This document shows positions 41,619 through 51,299 of a stretch of DNA of 64,000 nt, piece by piece. The translations under genes were made by a program, and so were the position numbers. Each line of letters opens with the position of its first letter. Within the stretch, counting starts at the first letter, position 1. Below the pieces are notes generated by a model. The model saw only the letters and a list, made by a program, of their open reading frames with translations, had not been told where the DNA came from and did no database searches. This DNA comes from CF-118 sp035934385. Lineage in GTDB: Bacteria; Chloroflexota; Dormibacteria; Dormibacterales; Dormibacteraceae. The stretch covers positions 53,291 through 117,290 of the forward strand of contig DASYXY010000068.1 of assembly GCA_035934385.1 (NCBI GenBank), in the 5' to 3' direction.

Positions 41619-42536
41619 TCAGGCGATCGCCGGCATTACCTCCTCGGACAGCAGCTCGAGCGCGTCGCGATCGTCCAACAGGAAGTGCTGCAGCATGAAA
41701 AGGTCGACGCCGAGGGCGGCGTAGCTGCGGATCTGTTCGACAAGCTCGGCCGGGGTGCCGACAAACGCGCTCTTGCGCGCGACATCAAGGATCTCGTCGG
41801 GCGAGTCTCGCCTGAGCCGCGGTAGGACCTCGGCCATCTGCACGGCGCGGTGGCGGAGGTCGTCGCGATCGCGTCCGACGATGTAGTTCGCCATCACCGA
41901 ATAGCGGATCGTCGACGGGTCGCGGCCGATGTCGCGGCAGGACTCGGCGATGACCTGGCGCTTGAGCCTGTACTCGTCATGGTCGAGGCGCGTGTAGTTC
42001 CACTCCGCGGCCTCGCGCGCCACCAGTGGCAGGGCCCTCTTCTCGCCGACGCCGCCCATCAGGATCGGGATCGTGCCCCCGCGAGCAGGCTTGGGGCTCG
42101 AGACCTGCCATGTCTTTTTGATGATGCGGACGCCGTCTTCGAGGCGATCCATGCGCTCTTTGGTAGTGAGGAACGGCACCTCGAGAACCTGGTGCTCGTT
42201 CTCGTTCCATCCCGCGCCGATGCCGAAGATCAAACGGCCGCCGCTCAGCAAGTCGACCGCGGCCGCCTGCCTCGCCAGTACCGCCGGCATGTGAAACGTC
42301 AACGGGCTCACCATCGGGCCGAACTGGATCGTCGAAGTCCACTCTGCAGCCAACGCGAGCGAGGTCCAGCAGTCGATGCAGTCGCGATGGCTCGTGTCTG
42401 GACCCATCAGTGAGATGAGGTGCTCGCTGCGCCGCAGGGAGTCGAAGCCGAGGCGCTCGACGTCGGTGCAGATGGCGCGCCACCGCTCCCAGCTGAGGCC
42501 CTCCTGCCCCTCGATCATGATCCCGAGCTTGGTCAT
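41619..42536 (-). CDS. LLM-class (F420-type) oxidoreductase
   Basis: 305 residues of the luciferase-like monooxygenase fold. GIMIEGQEGLSWERWRAIC, RSEHL, the FGPMVSPLTFHMPAVLARQAAAVDLLSGGR block and IGAGWNENEH are typical of the F420-dependent subgroup. The substrate is unknown. Together with the Ddn-like protein it suggests that the organism makes F420. TAGCAT lies nine bases before ATG 42536. Confidence 0.88.
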   Translation of the reverse strand: MTKLGIMIEGQEGLSWERWRAICTDVERLGFDSLRRSEHLISLMGPDTSHRDCIDCWTSLALAAEWTSTIQFGPMVSPLTFHMPAVLARQAAAVDLLSGGRLIFGIGAGWNENEHQVLEVPFLTTKERMDRLEDGVRIIKKTWQVSSPKPARGGTIPILMGGVGEKRALPLVAREAAEWNYTRLDHDEYRLKRQVIAESCRDIGRDPSTIRYSVMANYIVGRDRDDLRHRAVQMAEVLPRLRRDSPDEILDVARKSAFVGTPAELVEQIRSYAALGVDLFMLQHFLLDDRDALELLSEEVMPAIA

Positions 42537-42558
42537 GCGACCCCGATGCTAGCCGGAG

Positions 42559-43242
42559 TCAGCTCTCGAGATCGGCGCGCTCCAGCTCCTGCCTTATGCG
42601 CTCGGGCGTTGCGCCGAGGTCTCTCAGAACGTGCGCCCCGATGCCTTCGCCTTCTTCGCAGAGCGCCAGGAGGATATGGCCGGTGCTGACCCGGGGCTGG
42701 GCCATCGAGCTGCAGATGTTGAACGCCATCTCGATGATCCTCTTGAGGCGCGCCGTGGGAATGAATTGCCGAGTCCACCTCGGTCTGGCGCCCTCGCCCG
42801 CCGTGTCCACGCTCGTGCGGGCGCTCGCCTCATCGATGCCGATCGCGTCGAGGATCTTGCGCGACTGAAACTCTTGCTCCGCGAAGCACGCCAGGAGCAG
42901 GTTCTCGGTACCGATGTACGACCTGCTCTCCTTTTCCGCCTCTTCCTGCGCATGCATGAGCAGCTTCTTCGCTTGCCCGCTGAATCTTTCGAACGGATAC
43001 AAGACCGGACCCTGGCCCGTCTGGCGGAGGGCCCGCCGGATGGTCGCCCAGCGGGGCGCAGCTGGCAGCCCCATGCTCATCGGCCCCACCGGCTGCCAGC
43101 CCTGCTCAGACGTGTGCCGCTGCATCCACTCCAGGCACGCGGCCACCACGATCGAGTTCACAGGCATCCCCGTCCGTGACGACGCCTGGTCGAGCCGCTG
43201 GTACACCTCGTCCGTGAAGCGGATCGTCGTCGCCCGCGCCAT
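42559..43242 (-). CDS. Ribbon-helix-helix protein fused to a Clp-N domain
   Basis: 227 residues. Residues 1-43 form an RHH/CopG DNA-binding unit (TTIRFTDEVYQRLDQASSRTG, then VNSIVVAACLEWMQRH). From about 84 the protein has two Clp amino-terminal repeats: FSGQAKKLLMHAQEEAE with YIGTENLLLACF, and a second with FNICSSMAQPRVSTGHILLALCEEGEG. Clp-N normally binds substrates of ClpC/ClpA; here there is no ATPase. A 19-bp palindrome next to the start is the likely operator. The combination suggests a regulator that senses or is delivered to Clp. Confidence 0.85.
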   Translation of the reverse strand: MARATTIRFTDEVYQRLDQASSRTGMPVNSIVVAACLEWMQRHTSEQGWQPVGPMSMGLPAAPRWATIRRALRQTGQGPVLYPFERFSGQAKKLLMHAQEEAEKESRSYIGTENLLLACFAEQEFQSRKILDAIGIDEASARTSVDTAGEGARPRWTRQFIPTARLKRIIEMAFNICSSMAQPRVSTGHILLALCEEGEGIGAHVLRDLGATPERIRQELERADLES

Positions 43243-43243
43243 G

Positions 43244-43262
43244 TGATATCAATTTGATGTCA
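43244..43262. promoter_or_regulatory. 19-bp palindrome, putative RHH operator
   Basis: TGATATCAA-T-TTGATGTCA, eight of nine base pairs symmetric, lies two bases upstream of the RHH-Clp-N start and overlaps the stop codon of the upstream PHP gene. RHH dimers bind short TGATATCA-like sites, so autoregulation is likely. Confidence 0.65.
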
Positions 43263-44256
43263 CTTTGAAGCGCTTGTCAAGGTTGAAGTTGAGGATCCGG
43301 CTCATGGGAATGCCCGCTCGGCTCGCCATCCAGGCAGCCATCGGGACGTAGGCGAGCTCGTTCGGAGCGTGGGCGTCGCCGCTGAGCGCGAAGTCGCAGC
43401 CGCACTCGAAAGCCAGGCGTGCCATCTCCGGCGACAGGTCCATGCGAGCTGGGTCGCAGTCGATCTCGAGGGCGACGCCATTCTTCGCCGCCTCTCTGAA
43501 CACGAGCTCGAAGTCGTAGGTGGCGCCTTCGCGCGAGCCTGGCCGCCGGCCAGTCGGGTGCCCGATCCAGTCCACGTATCGATTCGAAACCGCCCGGAGC
43601 ATGCGCTCGGTCATCGACGCGGGGTCCTGGCGCAGCTTCACGTGCGGCGAGGCGATGACGACGTCCAGGATCTCCAGCACCGGGTCGGGAAGGTCCAGCG
43701 CGCCGTCTTCCAGGATGTCGACCTCGATGCCCTGCAGCAGGGTCAGGCCCGGCACCTTCTTCTGAACGTCAGCCATCTCCTGCGACTGGGCGAGCAGGCG
43801 CACGGCGTCAAGGCCGTTGACGACCTTGATCCGCGGCGAGTGGTCAGTGATGCCGAGGTAGCGGTAGCCGAGGGCTTTGGCGCCCTCGGCCATCTCGAGC
43901 ATGGTGGCGCGGCCGTCGCTCCAGGTCGTGTGCGAGTGAAGGTCGCCCTGGTACTTCGTCAGGTCGATCTCTGTCTCGTAATCGCGTGCCGGCTGCCCGG
44001 AATCGGTGCGGAGCCGATCGAGGTAGCGGCTCGCTCCCGTCGCGATCAGGTCGGACAGGACCCTCGCGATGCCGGCCCCGACTCCGGGGATGGTCGTGAG
44101 CTTGTCTTCCCGGTTCAGGGCTTCGACGTCCGGTCGCTCGAGGGCGATGGACCACGACGCGGCCGAAAACGCCCTGGCGCGATAGACCTCTTTCGGATCC
44201 TGGCGGAGCAGGTAGCCGATCTCGCTGAGGGTCTGGGCGGCCGCGATCGCGTCCAC
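43249..44256 (-). CDS. PHP phosphoesterase with HhH domain (PolX-like, no polymerase palm)
   Basis: 335 residues. The N-terminal about 85 residues form a PolX-type 8-kDa helix-hairpin-helix domain (KLTTIPGVGAGIARVLSDLIATG). A PHP domain follows with its metal ligands: LHSHTTWSDG, TDHSP, QGIEVDI, ASPHVK, GHPTGR and GDAHAP. Bacterial PolX has these at its two ends with a nucleotidyltransferase between; here that middle is missing (335 versus about 570 residues). It is probably a DNA-repair phosphatase or nuclease. GTG 44256 start. Confidence 0.87.
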   Translation of the reverse strand: MDAIAAAQTLSEIGYLLRQDPKEVYRARAFSAASWSIALERPDVEALNREDKLTTIPGVGAGIARVLSDLIATGASRYLDRLRTDSGQPARDYETEIDLTKYQGDLHSHTTWSDGRATMLEMAEGAKALGYRYLGITDHSPRIKVVNGLDAVRLLAQSQEMADVQKKVPGLTLLQGIEVDILEDGALDLPDPVLEILDVVIASPHVKLRQDPASMTERMLRAVSNRYVDWIGHPTGRRPGSREGATYDFELVFREAAKNGVALEIDCDPARMDLSPEMARLAFECGCDFALSGDAHAPNELAYVPMAAWMASRAGIPMSRILNFNLDKRFKVTSN

Positions 44257-44282
44257 AAAGCAATTGTGTTTGAGTTACGGCC

Positions 44283-44855
44283 ATGGCCAAGGTCCGGCCC
44301 ATCGACGCAATGCCGGCGCTGGTCGAGAGGCTGCTCGCGGAGCTCGGCGAGGACCCGTCACGCGACGGGCTGCGGGCCACCCCTGCGCGCGTGACGCGCG
44401 CGCTGCGAGAGCTCACCGACGGCTACCAGACCGACTTGGCGCAGATCTTCGCCGGCGCGGTGTTCGAGCAGGACTACGACGAGATGGTGCTCGTGCGGGA
44501 CATCCCCTTCTACAGCCTGTGCGAGCACCACATGCTGCCGTTCTTCGGTGCTTGCCACGTGGGCTATCTGCCCAGGGGCAAGGTCGTCGGTCTGAGTAAG
44601 ATCCCGCGCGTGGTCGAGGCTTTCGCCCACCGACTGCAGCTGCAGGAGCGGATGACCAAGGAGGTCGCCGAGGCCCTCAACGGGGCTGTCGAGCCGCGCG
44701 GTGTCGGTGTGGTGGTCGAGGCGCGCCACCTGTGCATGGAGATGCGCGGTGTGCAGAAGACGGGTGGCCAGTTGATCACTTCGTGCATGCTCGGAACGTT
44801 CCGGCGCGACGCCCGCACGCGGGCCGAGTTCCTGGAGCTGGTCCGCCGAGCCTAG
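44283..44855 (+). CDS. folE: GTP cyclohydrolase I
   Basis: 190 residues. Zinc ligands Cys80 and His83 in SLCEHHMLPFFG and Cys151 in ARHLCMEMRG; RVTRAL and LSKIPRVV are also family motifs. It makes 7,8-dihydroneopterin triphosphate for folate; the same reaction type opens deazaguanine synthesis. ATG 44283 is divergent from the PHP gene by 26 bases. No other folate gene is next to it. Confidence 0.96.
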   Translation: MAKVRPIDAMPALVERLLAELGEDPSRDGLRATPARVTRALRELTDGYQTDLAQIFAGAVFEQDYDEMVLVRDIPFYSLCEHHMLPFFGACHVGYLPRGKVVGLSKIPRVVEAFAHRLQLQERMTKEVAEALNGAVEPRGVGVVVEARHLCMEMRGVQKTGGQLITSCMLGTFRRDARTRAEFLELVRRA

Positions 44856-44856
44856 G

Positions 44857-45678
44857 TCAGGCCGAGCAGCTGCTCGGGGTCGTCGACGGGGACGGGGCGG
44901 CCGCTACACCAGGCGGCGGTTGAGAGGTGCTGCCCGTCGGGAAGGTGCAGTTCAGCGCCAGCACCGCCAGCGCCGATAGTCCGAACAAAGTCAGGAACCT
45001 ACGCCGGCGGCGGGCCTCGGCGAGCAGTGTCTGCGGCCCAAAAAGCGCCAGGCCGGCGATCGGGAGAGCCGCGCCGACCATCAACGCAGCGATCAGGTTG
45101 TCGGCCCACCCGCCAGTGCCTCCCGGTGGGAGCATCGCCGCCGGGCACGCCTTGGCGGTCGGCGACGGGCACCCGGCTGGCACTGGAATCGCGCTGCAGT
45201 CCGGCGTCGGCGTGGGAGTCGGCGTTGGCTGCGCCCGGGGTGAGGCTGGCGCCGCGTATATCGAGTATGAGTACGATGCAGTCCCCGCCTTCGCACCATT
45301 GGCTGGGTTCGTGACGGTCAGGCTGATGACGTGCTTGCCGACCGTCGGCGGCACAGGCGGCTTCTGGTAAGGGCTCCACCCGCTGTCCCACGCCTTGCTT
45401 ATGCAGCCGCTGACATTCCTGCTCCAGAGCGCCGCCGAGTCGAACAGAAAGGTGAAGGTGAGGGGTATTCCGGTACACGTTCCGCCAATGGTCTGCGTTC
45501 CTCGAACCTGGACAAGCGAGGTCGTGTAGCCCGCCGTCGGGTTCACGTAAAGCTTCGTTACCGGCTGGATGAGCGTGAACGCCTGTCCGGCTGCCGGGCT
45601 CAGCGCGGCCGCCATCGCAGTGAGCGCGATGGCAACGCGGACCCCGCGCACAATGAAGCTGCGGAGATTCGGAGGCAT
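44857..45678 (-). CDS. Secreted protein with Thr-Pro linker and C-terminal membrane helices
   Basis: 273 residues. N-terminal signal peptide (VRVAIALTAMAAALSPAAGQA), a beta-rich extracellular domain with a Cys pair (GGTCTGIP and VSGCISKAW), a Pro-Thr repeat linker, a further Cys-rich segment, and two helices near 190-212 and 228-243 separated by a basic RRRRR stretch. A Ser/Pro tail follows. Family unknown. CAGAAT lies eight bases before ATG 45678. It is divergent from the two secreted paralogues and probably of the same surface system. Confidence 0.72.
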   Translation of the reverse strand: MPPNLRSFIVRGVRVAIALTAMAAALSPAAGQAFTLIQPVTKLYVNPTAGYTTSLVQVRGTQTIGGTCTGIPLTFTFLFDSAALWSRNVSGCISKAWDSGWSPYQKPPVPPTVGKHVISLTVTNPANGAKAGTASYSYSIYAAPASPRAQPTPTPTPTPDCSAIPVPAGCPSPTAKACPAAMLPPGGTGGWADNLIAALMVGAALPIAGLALFGPQTLLAEARRRRRFLTLFGLSALAVLALNCTFPTGSTSQPPPGVAAAPSPSTTPSSCSA

Positions 45679-45745
45679 TGGCGCAAATTCTGCATCGGAC
45701 CGATGGAATTTGGTCCGGCCTCCACTACACTCCGCTCACCGAAAA

Positions 45746-46909
45746 ATGAGGGGATTGGGGAGGGGCCTCGGGTTCTTCACTGCGGCCACGCTTTTTGCTG
45801 CGGCGTGCACTTTCGGGCCTGGCAGTACCAGCCAGACCGCCCAGACAACCCCGACACCCACTCCGACGACCCAGTCAATCCCAGCCGCGCCCGCGCCTGA
45901 GACTCCAGCATCCACTCCGACTTCAGCGCCGACCTCGTGCTGCGCAGCGCCTGTGACGCCGCCGAGCAAGCTGATCATCCTCAACTTCGCTTTGCACGTG
46001 GGGGAGGTCGGAATCGCCTACGCCCCCATTACTCTCGGCGGGTCGGGCGGCACGCCGCCTTACAAATGGTCGATTGGCGGAGGCGCGCTGCCGGCCGGTC
46101 TAACGATCAACGCGAACACAGGGGCGATCAGTGGGACGCCCACGGCCGCGGGCGGCTTCAACTTCGTGGTCCTGCTCCAGGATTCCGCGGGTCAGGCCGC
46201 TGGTGTCGCCCGTTCAGTCACGGTCGTTCCGTACCTCACGGCCAGCGGCCTCTGCACGAAGCTCTGCAACGTCGAGGTGGGATGCAACACGTTCTGTGGC
46301 GGGTATACGGACGTCGCAGGCGGAGTGACGCCATTCAGCTACCAACTGGCCCAGGGGTTCTTGCCGGCGGGTACCTCGCTGGGTCAGGCTCTCGGAGGCA
46401 TATTCGCTGGGGCCGACTGCAGCAATCCGTGTCCTTACACGTTTACGGTCTCAATCACCGACGCGCTCGGAGCCAAGGCCAGCGTGGTCTCCACCTTCGA
46501 CGTTTACGACCACATCTTCTTCCAGGGCGGAACGATTCCCGTGAACGCGAACTCGCCGTGCTTCTTCCCTGGATGCACAGCGACGTTCAACTACTTCGGT
46601 GGGGTGGGGAATGTGACCGCCACCGTCACCGGCTGGAACCCGCCGGCGGGATGGGTGCCGCCGAGCGGCTGCAAAACTCCCACCCCTTGCAACCCGGCCC
46701 AACCCACAGTATCGGCCCAACCCAGTGTGTCGGCCCCGGGTGGGATCGTGACGGTGAGCGTTCCGTCTCCGGGTTGGACTGGCACGATATCGGGATACAC
46801 CGGTTGGGTGCTCACAGTAGTACTGACCGATAGCAGCCCCTGTGGCGCGGGTCCGGTGAACTGCTCGTCCACTCCCGCCCCGATCACCATCACGGTCCTG
46901 GGCGGTTAA
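45746..46909 (+). CDS. Exported Cys-rich protein with putative Ig-like domain (paralogue 1)
   Basis: 387 residues. Lipoprotein-type signal (FFTAATLFAAAC, Cys21), a Thr/Pro/Ser-rich linker to about 75, then a He_PIG-like putative Ig domain: GEVGIAYAPITLGGSGGTPPYKWS, GALPAGLTINANTGAISGTPTA. A conserved region with several Cys follows (LCTKLCNVEVGCNTFCGG, FFPGCTATFNYFGG), ending VLTDSSPCGAG. It is about half identical in motif order to the next gene, so this is a tandem duplication. Surface adhesion or sensing is a guess. Confidence 0.78.
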   Translation: MRGLGRGLGFFTAATLFAAACTFGPGSTSQTAQTTPTPTPTTQSIPAAPAPETPASTPTSAPTSCCAAPVTPPSKLIILNFALHVGEVGIAYAPITLGGSGGTPPYKWSIGGGALPAGLTINANTGAISGTPTAAGGFNFVVLLQDSAGQAAGVARSVTVVPYLTASGLCTKLCNVEVGCNTFCGGYTDVAGGVTPFSYQLAQGFLPAGTSLGQALGGIFAGADCSNPCPYTFTVSITDALGAKASVVSTFDVYDHIFFQGGTIPVNANSPCFFPGCTATFNYFGGVGNVTATVTGWNPPAGWVPPSGCKTPTPCNPAQPTVSAQPSVSAPGGIVTVSVPSPGWTGTISGYTGWVLTVVLTDSSPCGAGPVNCSSTPAPITITVLGG

Positions 46910-46923
46910 CGGGAGCGGTCGCT

Positions 46924-47973
46924 ATCAGACGAATCAAAGGAGTCTCGCGGGCCGTTGCACTTGCGACCTTCGTGCTTCTCTGCGGCTTCACGTGTATATC
47001 CACGGCTCCTCAAGCGAACAAGAACATTGTTCTGCCGACGCCGAGTCCGACGCCCCCGCCGAGTCCAACGCAGGCTTCTGTACCCGCATCGATAACCGGC
47101 ATCCCGATGCCCGGGGGCGAGGTCGGCATCGCATACACGGCGAGCCTTACGGCGAGCGGCGGCCCAACTCCTTACATGTGGTCGCTCGACTCGGGCGCGC
47201 TGCCCGCGGGTTTGACGCTCGGTTCTGACGGCGGCGTCAGCGGAGTGCCCACAGCACCGGGGAGCTTCGCCTTCACAGTCAGGGCTTCAGACGCGACAAA
47301 CCAGTACACGACCCAGGGTGCCACCATCACGATCGCCGCCCACCTCGCGGCATCGCTGCTGCCGGCCTGTCAGCAGGCGTGCCGTGTGGAACAGGGTTGC
47401 GTGAACGTATGCGGTGCGTTTGGCCAGCAATCGGGTGGTGTTGGGCCGTTCCATTACTCCGCCAGCGGCAACATTCCCGGCGGTATGACCCTGAATGGTC
47501 TTTCGTTGGCGGGCTCATTTCCAGCGGTTGCTCAGTTCTGGCAATTCAACGTCACGGTCACCGACGCCCTCGGCGCCACCGCGAGTGTGGCGCCCACCTT
47601 TTACGTGTGGGCACACATCAGGTTCCCCGGCGGCCAGATGAGCTGCCCGTTCAACGGATGCAGCGCGACCTTCGCCTATGCAGGCGGAACCCCGGGCGGC
47701 GCCGTCTCGGCGAGCATCAAGATCGCGACGTATGCGTGTTCATGCCAGCCACCAGGTCCCATGCCTCCTCCGCCCTTTTCTGTCAAGGCCACGGCAGGTG
47801 GGGGCAATGTGACCATAACCGTCACCTGGATCGGAAGCGCGAACACTCCACCGTGGTTCACAAGCGGCTGGACGGGCACTCTGGGTGTCGTCCTGACCGA
47901 TTCGAGCCCATGCGGGCCGGCGAGATGCACTACCGGTCAGGTCATCGTCCCGATCACCGTCGCAAGCGGGTAG
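46924..47973 (+). CDS. Exported Cys-rich protein with putative Ig-like domain (paralogue 2)
   Basis: About 349 residues. It repeats paralogue 1: GEVGIAYTASLTASGGPTPYMWS, GALPAGLT, ACQQACRVEQGCVNVCGAFG, VTDALGATASV, NGCSATFAYAGG and VVLTDSSPCGP, after a shorter Pro/Ser linker. The signal peptide IRRIKGVSRAVALATFVLLCGF begins upstream of the first GTG (46972), which would cut the signal in half. The frame between the previous stop and 46972 has no ATG, GTG or TTG. ATC 46924, eight bases after GGGAG, is the best-placed candidate start, but unproven. Confidence 0.75.
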   Translation: MRRIKGVSRAVALATFVLLCGFTCISTAPQANKNIVLPTPSPTPPPSPTQASVPASITGIPMPGGEVGIAYTASLTASGGPTPYMWSLDSGALPAGLTLGSDGGVSGVPTAPGSFAFTVRASDATNQYTTQGATITIAAHLAASLLPACQQACRVEQGCVNVCGAFGQQSGGVGPFHYSASGNIPGGMTLNGLSLAGSFPAVAQFWQFNVTVTDALGATASVAPTFYVWAHIRFPGGQMSCPFNGCSATFAYAGGTPGGAVSASIKIATYACSCQPPGPMPPPPFSVKATAGGGNVTITVTWIGSANTPPWFTSGWTGTLGVVLTDSSPCGPARCTTGQVIVPITVASG

Positions 47974-48004
47974 TGCCCATACGTCGCCCAACACATAACG
48001 AACT

Positions 48005-48037
48005 CTTTATGTACAATCCCATAAAGCAAGCTTTATG
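48005..48037. promoter_or_regulatory. ArsR-type operator and promoter of the PI operon
   Basis: Three alternating half-sites: CTTTATG (48005), CATAAAG (48020) and CTTTATG (48031). The last two form a perfect palindrome CATAAAGC-AA-GCTTTATG whose end is the arsR start codon. TACAAT (48012-48017) between them is a good -10. Binding there would block transcription of the operon. Confidence 0.7.
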
Positions 48038-48363
48038 TTTCCGCTGGGGCAGCGCGACGAGCGCCACGAGCTGACCGATCATTTCCTGGGTTTCGCGAAC
48101 CCGACCCGTCTGCGCATCCTCGAGCGGCTCGGCGCGGTAGGTGAAGAGAACGTCAACGACCTCGCCGCTCACCTGCACATGAGCCAGCCCCGAATCTCGT
48201 GGCACCTGCGCATGCTCCGCGTGGGTGGCGTGGTCAGGACGCGTCGTGAAGGCCGGCAGGTGTACTGCTCCCTCGACATCGACAACATCGCGCGCGAACG
48301 AGCGCGCCTGGACGATCTCATTGGAAACAAACAGCAGATGAAAGCCCGCAAGGAGGTTGGGGT

Positions 48364-48367
<4 letters not shown>
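48035..48367 (+). CDS. ArsR-family regulator of the PI/PIM operon
   Basis: 110 residues. Winged helix with FANPTRLRILERLG and the recognition helix MSQPRISWHLRMLRVGGVV followed by the wing RREGRQVYCSL. No metal-binding Cys pair is seen in the alpha3 region, so the ligand is probably not a metal ion. It is the first gene of the operon, overlaps ino1 by ATGA and has a palindrome over its own start. Autoregulation and control of ino1 expression are inferred. Confidence 0.88.
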
Positions 48368-49533
<1,166 letters not shown>

Positions 49534-50365
49534 TTACCTCGCGGGCGCGCGCCTGCTGCGGGCCACACCGGAAGGGCTGCGATACGCGGCCTCGACCCCG
49601 GGCGGCGCCGCGTGGTTCTGGCTCAGCCGCGCCCAGAGGCGGGCTGCGCTCGAGAACTACGCCGCGGTGCTCGATCGCGAGCCGTCCGATCCGGAGGTCG
49701 CGCGCGTCGCGCGCCGGGCCTTCCAGAACTACGGTCGCGTCCTCATGGACTTCGTCCTCGTGGGCGGACTGACGGGCGATGAAATTCTTGAGCGCGTGAC
49801 GACGGACGGCCTGCACCACGTCGACGAGGGCCTCAGCCGAGGTCGCGGCGTGATCCTCGCCCTGCCTCACATGGGCTCGTGGGACATGGCGGCGGGGTTT
49901 GCCGGCGTCGCCGGCTACCCGGTGGTGACCGTCGCGGAGCGCTTTCCTGGCTCGCTCAACGACGCCGTCGTACGCAGCCGCCAGGCGTTCTTCCTGCGCA
50001 TCATCCCGATGGGCAGGGCGGCCGTGGGCGCGGTCAACGAGTCGCTGCGCGAGAACAAGGTGGTGGCGTTGATGTGCGACCTCCAGCAGGGTCCTGGGGT
50101 GACGGTCAGTTTCTTCGGCCGCCAGGCGGTCGTCCCGGCCGGACCGGCTGCCTTCGCACTCAAGAACGGCGCGGCGATCGTCCTGGTGCACGGTTACGCC
50201 ACGGGTCGCAGCCGGTACCACTTCAGCCTGGAGCCGCTGGCCCCGTCCGGCCCGAGCGAGACCAAGGAGCAGCTGATGCAGCGAATCATCACGCGCTTCG
50301 AGTCGTACATCCGGGCGCGGCCCGACCAGTGGTACGCGTTCAGGCCAATATTCAAGAACTGAGGG

Positions 50366-51238
50366 ATGCAGGAATGGCGATGGCGCGGGTTCAAAGTCGT
50401 GCAGTCGATCGTCGAGCGACTGCCTCGGGCATGGGCCTACGCGCTAGCGGTGTTCGGGGCCCGGCTGGCCTGGTGGTTCTCGCCGCTCGCCCGGCCGCGG
50501 CTCGAGTACAACCTGAGGGTCGTCTGCCCGGACGCGAGCCCCGCGGAGATCCGCAGGCTGTCGTGGCTCAACTTTCGCAACCACGCCAAGGCGTACGCCG
50601 ACCTGATGATGCTGCCCCGCACTCGGGTCGCCGAGATGCGGCCGCTGATGCACGTCGAGGGTTGGGAATATCTCGAGCAGGCGCGCGCGATCGGCAAGGG
50701 AGTGATGGTCGTCTCGTGCCACATGGGCTCGTACGAGGTGACGGCGGCGATCTGGTCGGCGACCCTGGCGCCGGTCACGTTCTTCGCCGAGGAATTGGAG
50801 CCGCGCGCGCTGTTCGAGTGGTACCGCGAGACACGAGCACGCCTCGGCATCAGCGTCCTGCCTCTCGATCTGGCGGGCCTGCGCAAGGTGACGCAAGCGC
50901 TCAAGGACAACGAGCTGGTGATCACGGCCATCGATCGCGACATCACCGGCACCGGTCGGGTGATGCCGTTCTTCGGCCGGCCTGCCCCCATACCCACCGG
51001 GCCCACCACGCTGGCCCTGCGGATGGGGACTCCTCTTCTGCCTGTTTGCGTCTACCGCCTGCCCGACGATTCGTACAAGGTGGAGGGAATGCCGCTGATC
51101 ATCGCCGAGCGGACCGGCGACGACCAGGCCGACGAGCTGCGGGTCACGCAGCAGCTCCTGCGCCAGATCGAGGAGTTCATCCGGCGCCATCCGGAGCAGT
51201 GGCACGTCCCGCATCGGATCTGGGAGGGCGGGCCATGA
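50366..51238 (+). CDS. LpxL/HtrB-type acyltransferase, PatA-like (second copy)
   Basis: 290 residues. The catalytic motif is H-x4-E (SCHMGSYEV), the form found in mycobacterial PatA. FFGRPAPIPTGPTTLALRMG and IRRHPEQWHVPHRIW are LPLAT signatures, and an N-terminal hydrophobic helix (about 22-38) should bind the membrane. It follows copy 1 by three bases. Two adjacent, clearly diverged acyltransferases suggest two acylation positions on the same glycolipid. Confidence 0.87.
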   Translation: MQEWRWRGFKVVQSIVERLPRAWAYALAVFGARLAWWFSPLARPRLEYNLRVVCPDASPAEIRRLSWLNFRNHAKAYADLMMLPRTRVAEMRPLMHVEGWEYLEQARAIGKGVMVVSCHMGSYEVTAAIWSATLAPVTFFAEELEPRALFEWYRETRARLGISVLPLDLAGLRKVTQALKDNELVITAIDRDITGTGRVMPFFGRPAPIPTGPTTLALRMGTPLLPVCVYRLPDDSYKVEGMPLIIAERTGDDQADELRVTQQLLRQIEEFIRRHPEQWHVPHRIWEGGP

Positions 51239-51265
51239 CGGCCCACTTGACGGCCCTCACCCCAA

Positions 51266-51289
51266 CCCTCTCCCACAAGTGGGAGAGGG
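51266..51289. repeat. Perfect hairpin between the acyltransferase and pimA genes
   Basis: CCCTCTCCCAC-AA-GTGGGAGAGGG, an 11-bp perfect stem with a two-base loop. Its G-rich right arm also supplies the purine-rich ribosome binding site of pimA. It looks like the REP-type units seen in many genomes. Confidence 0.65.
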
Positions 51290-51299
51290 GGGTGTGCTC

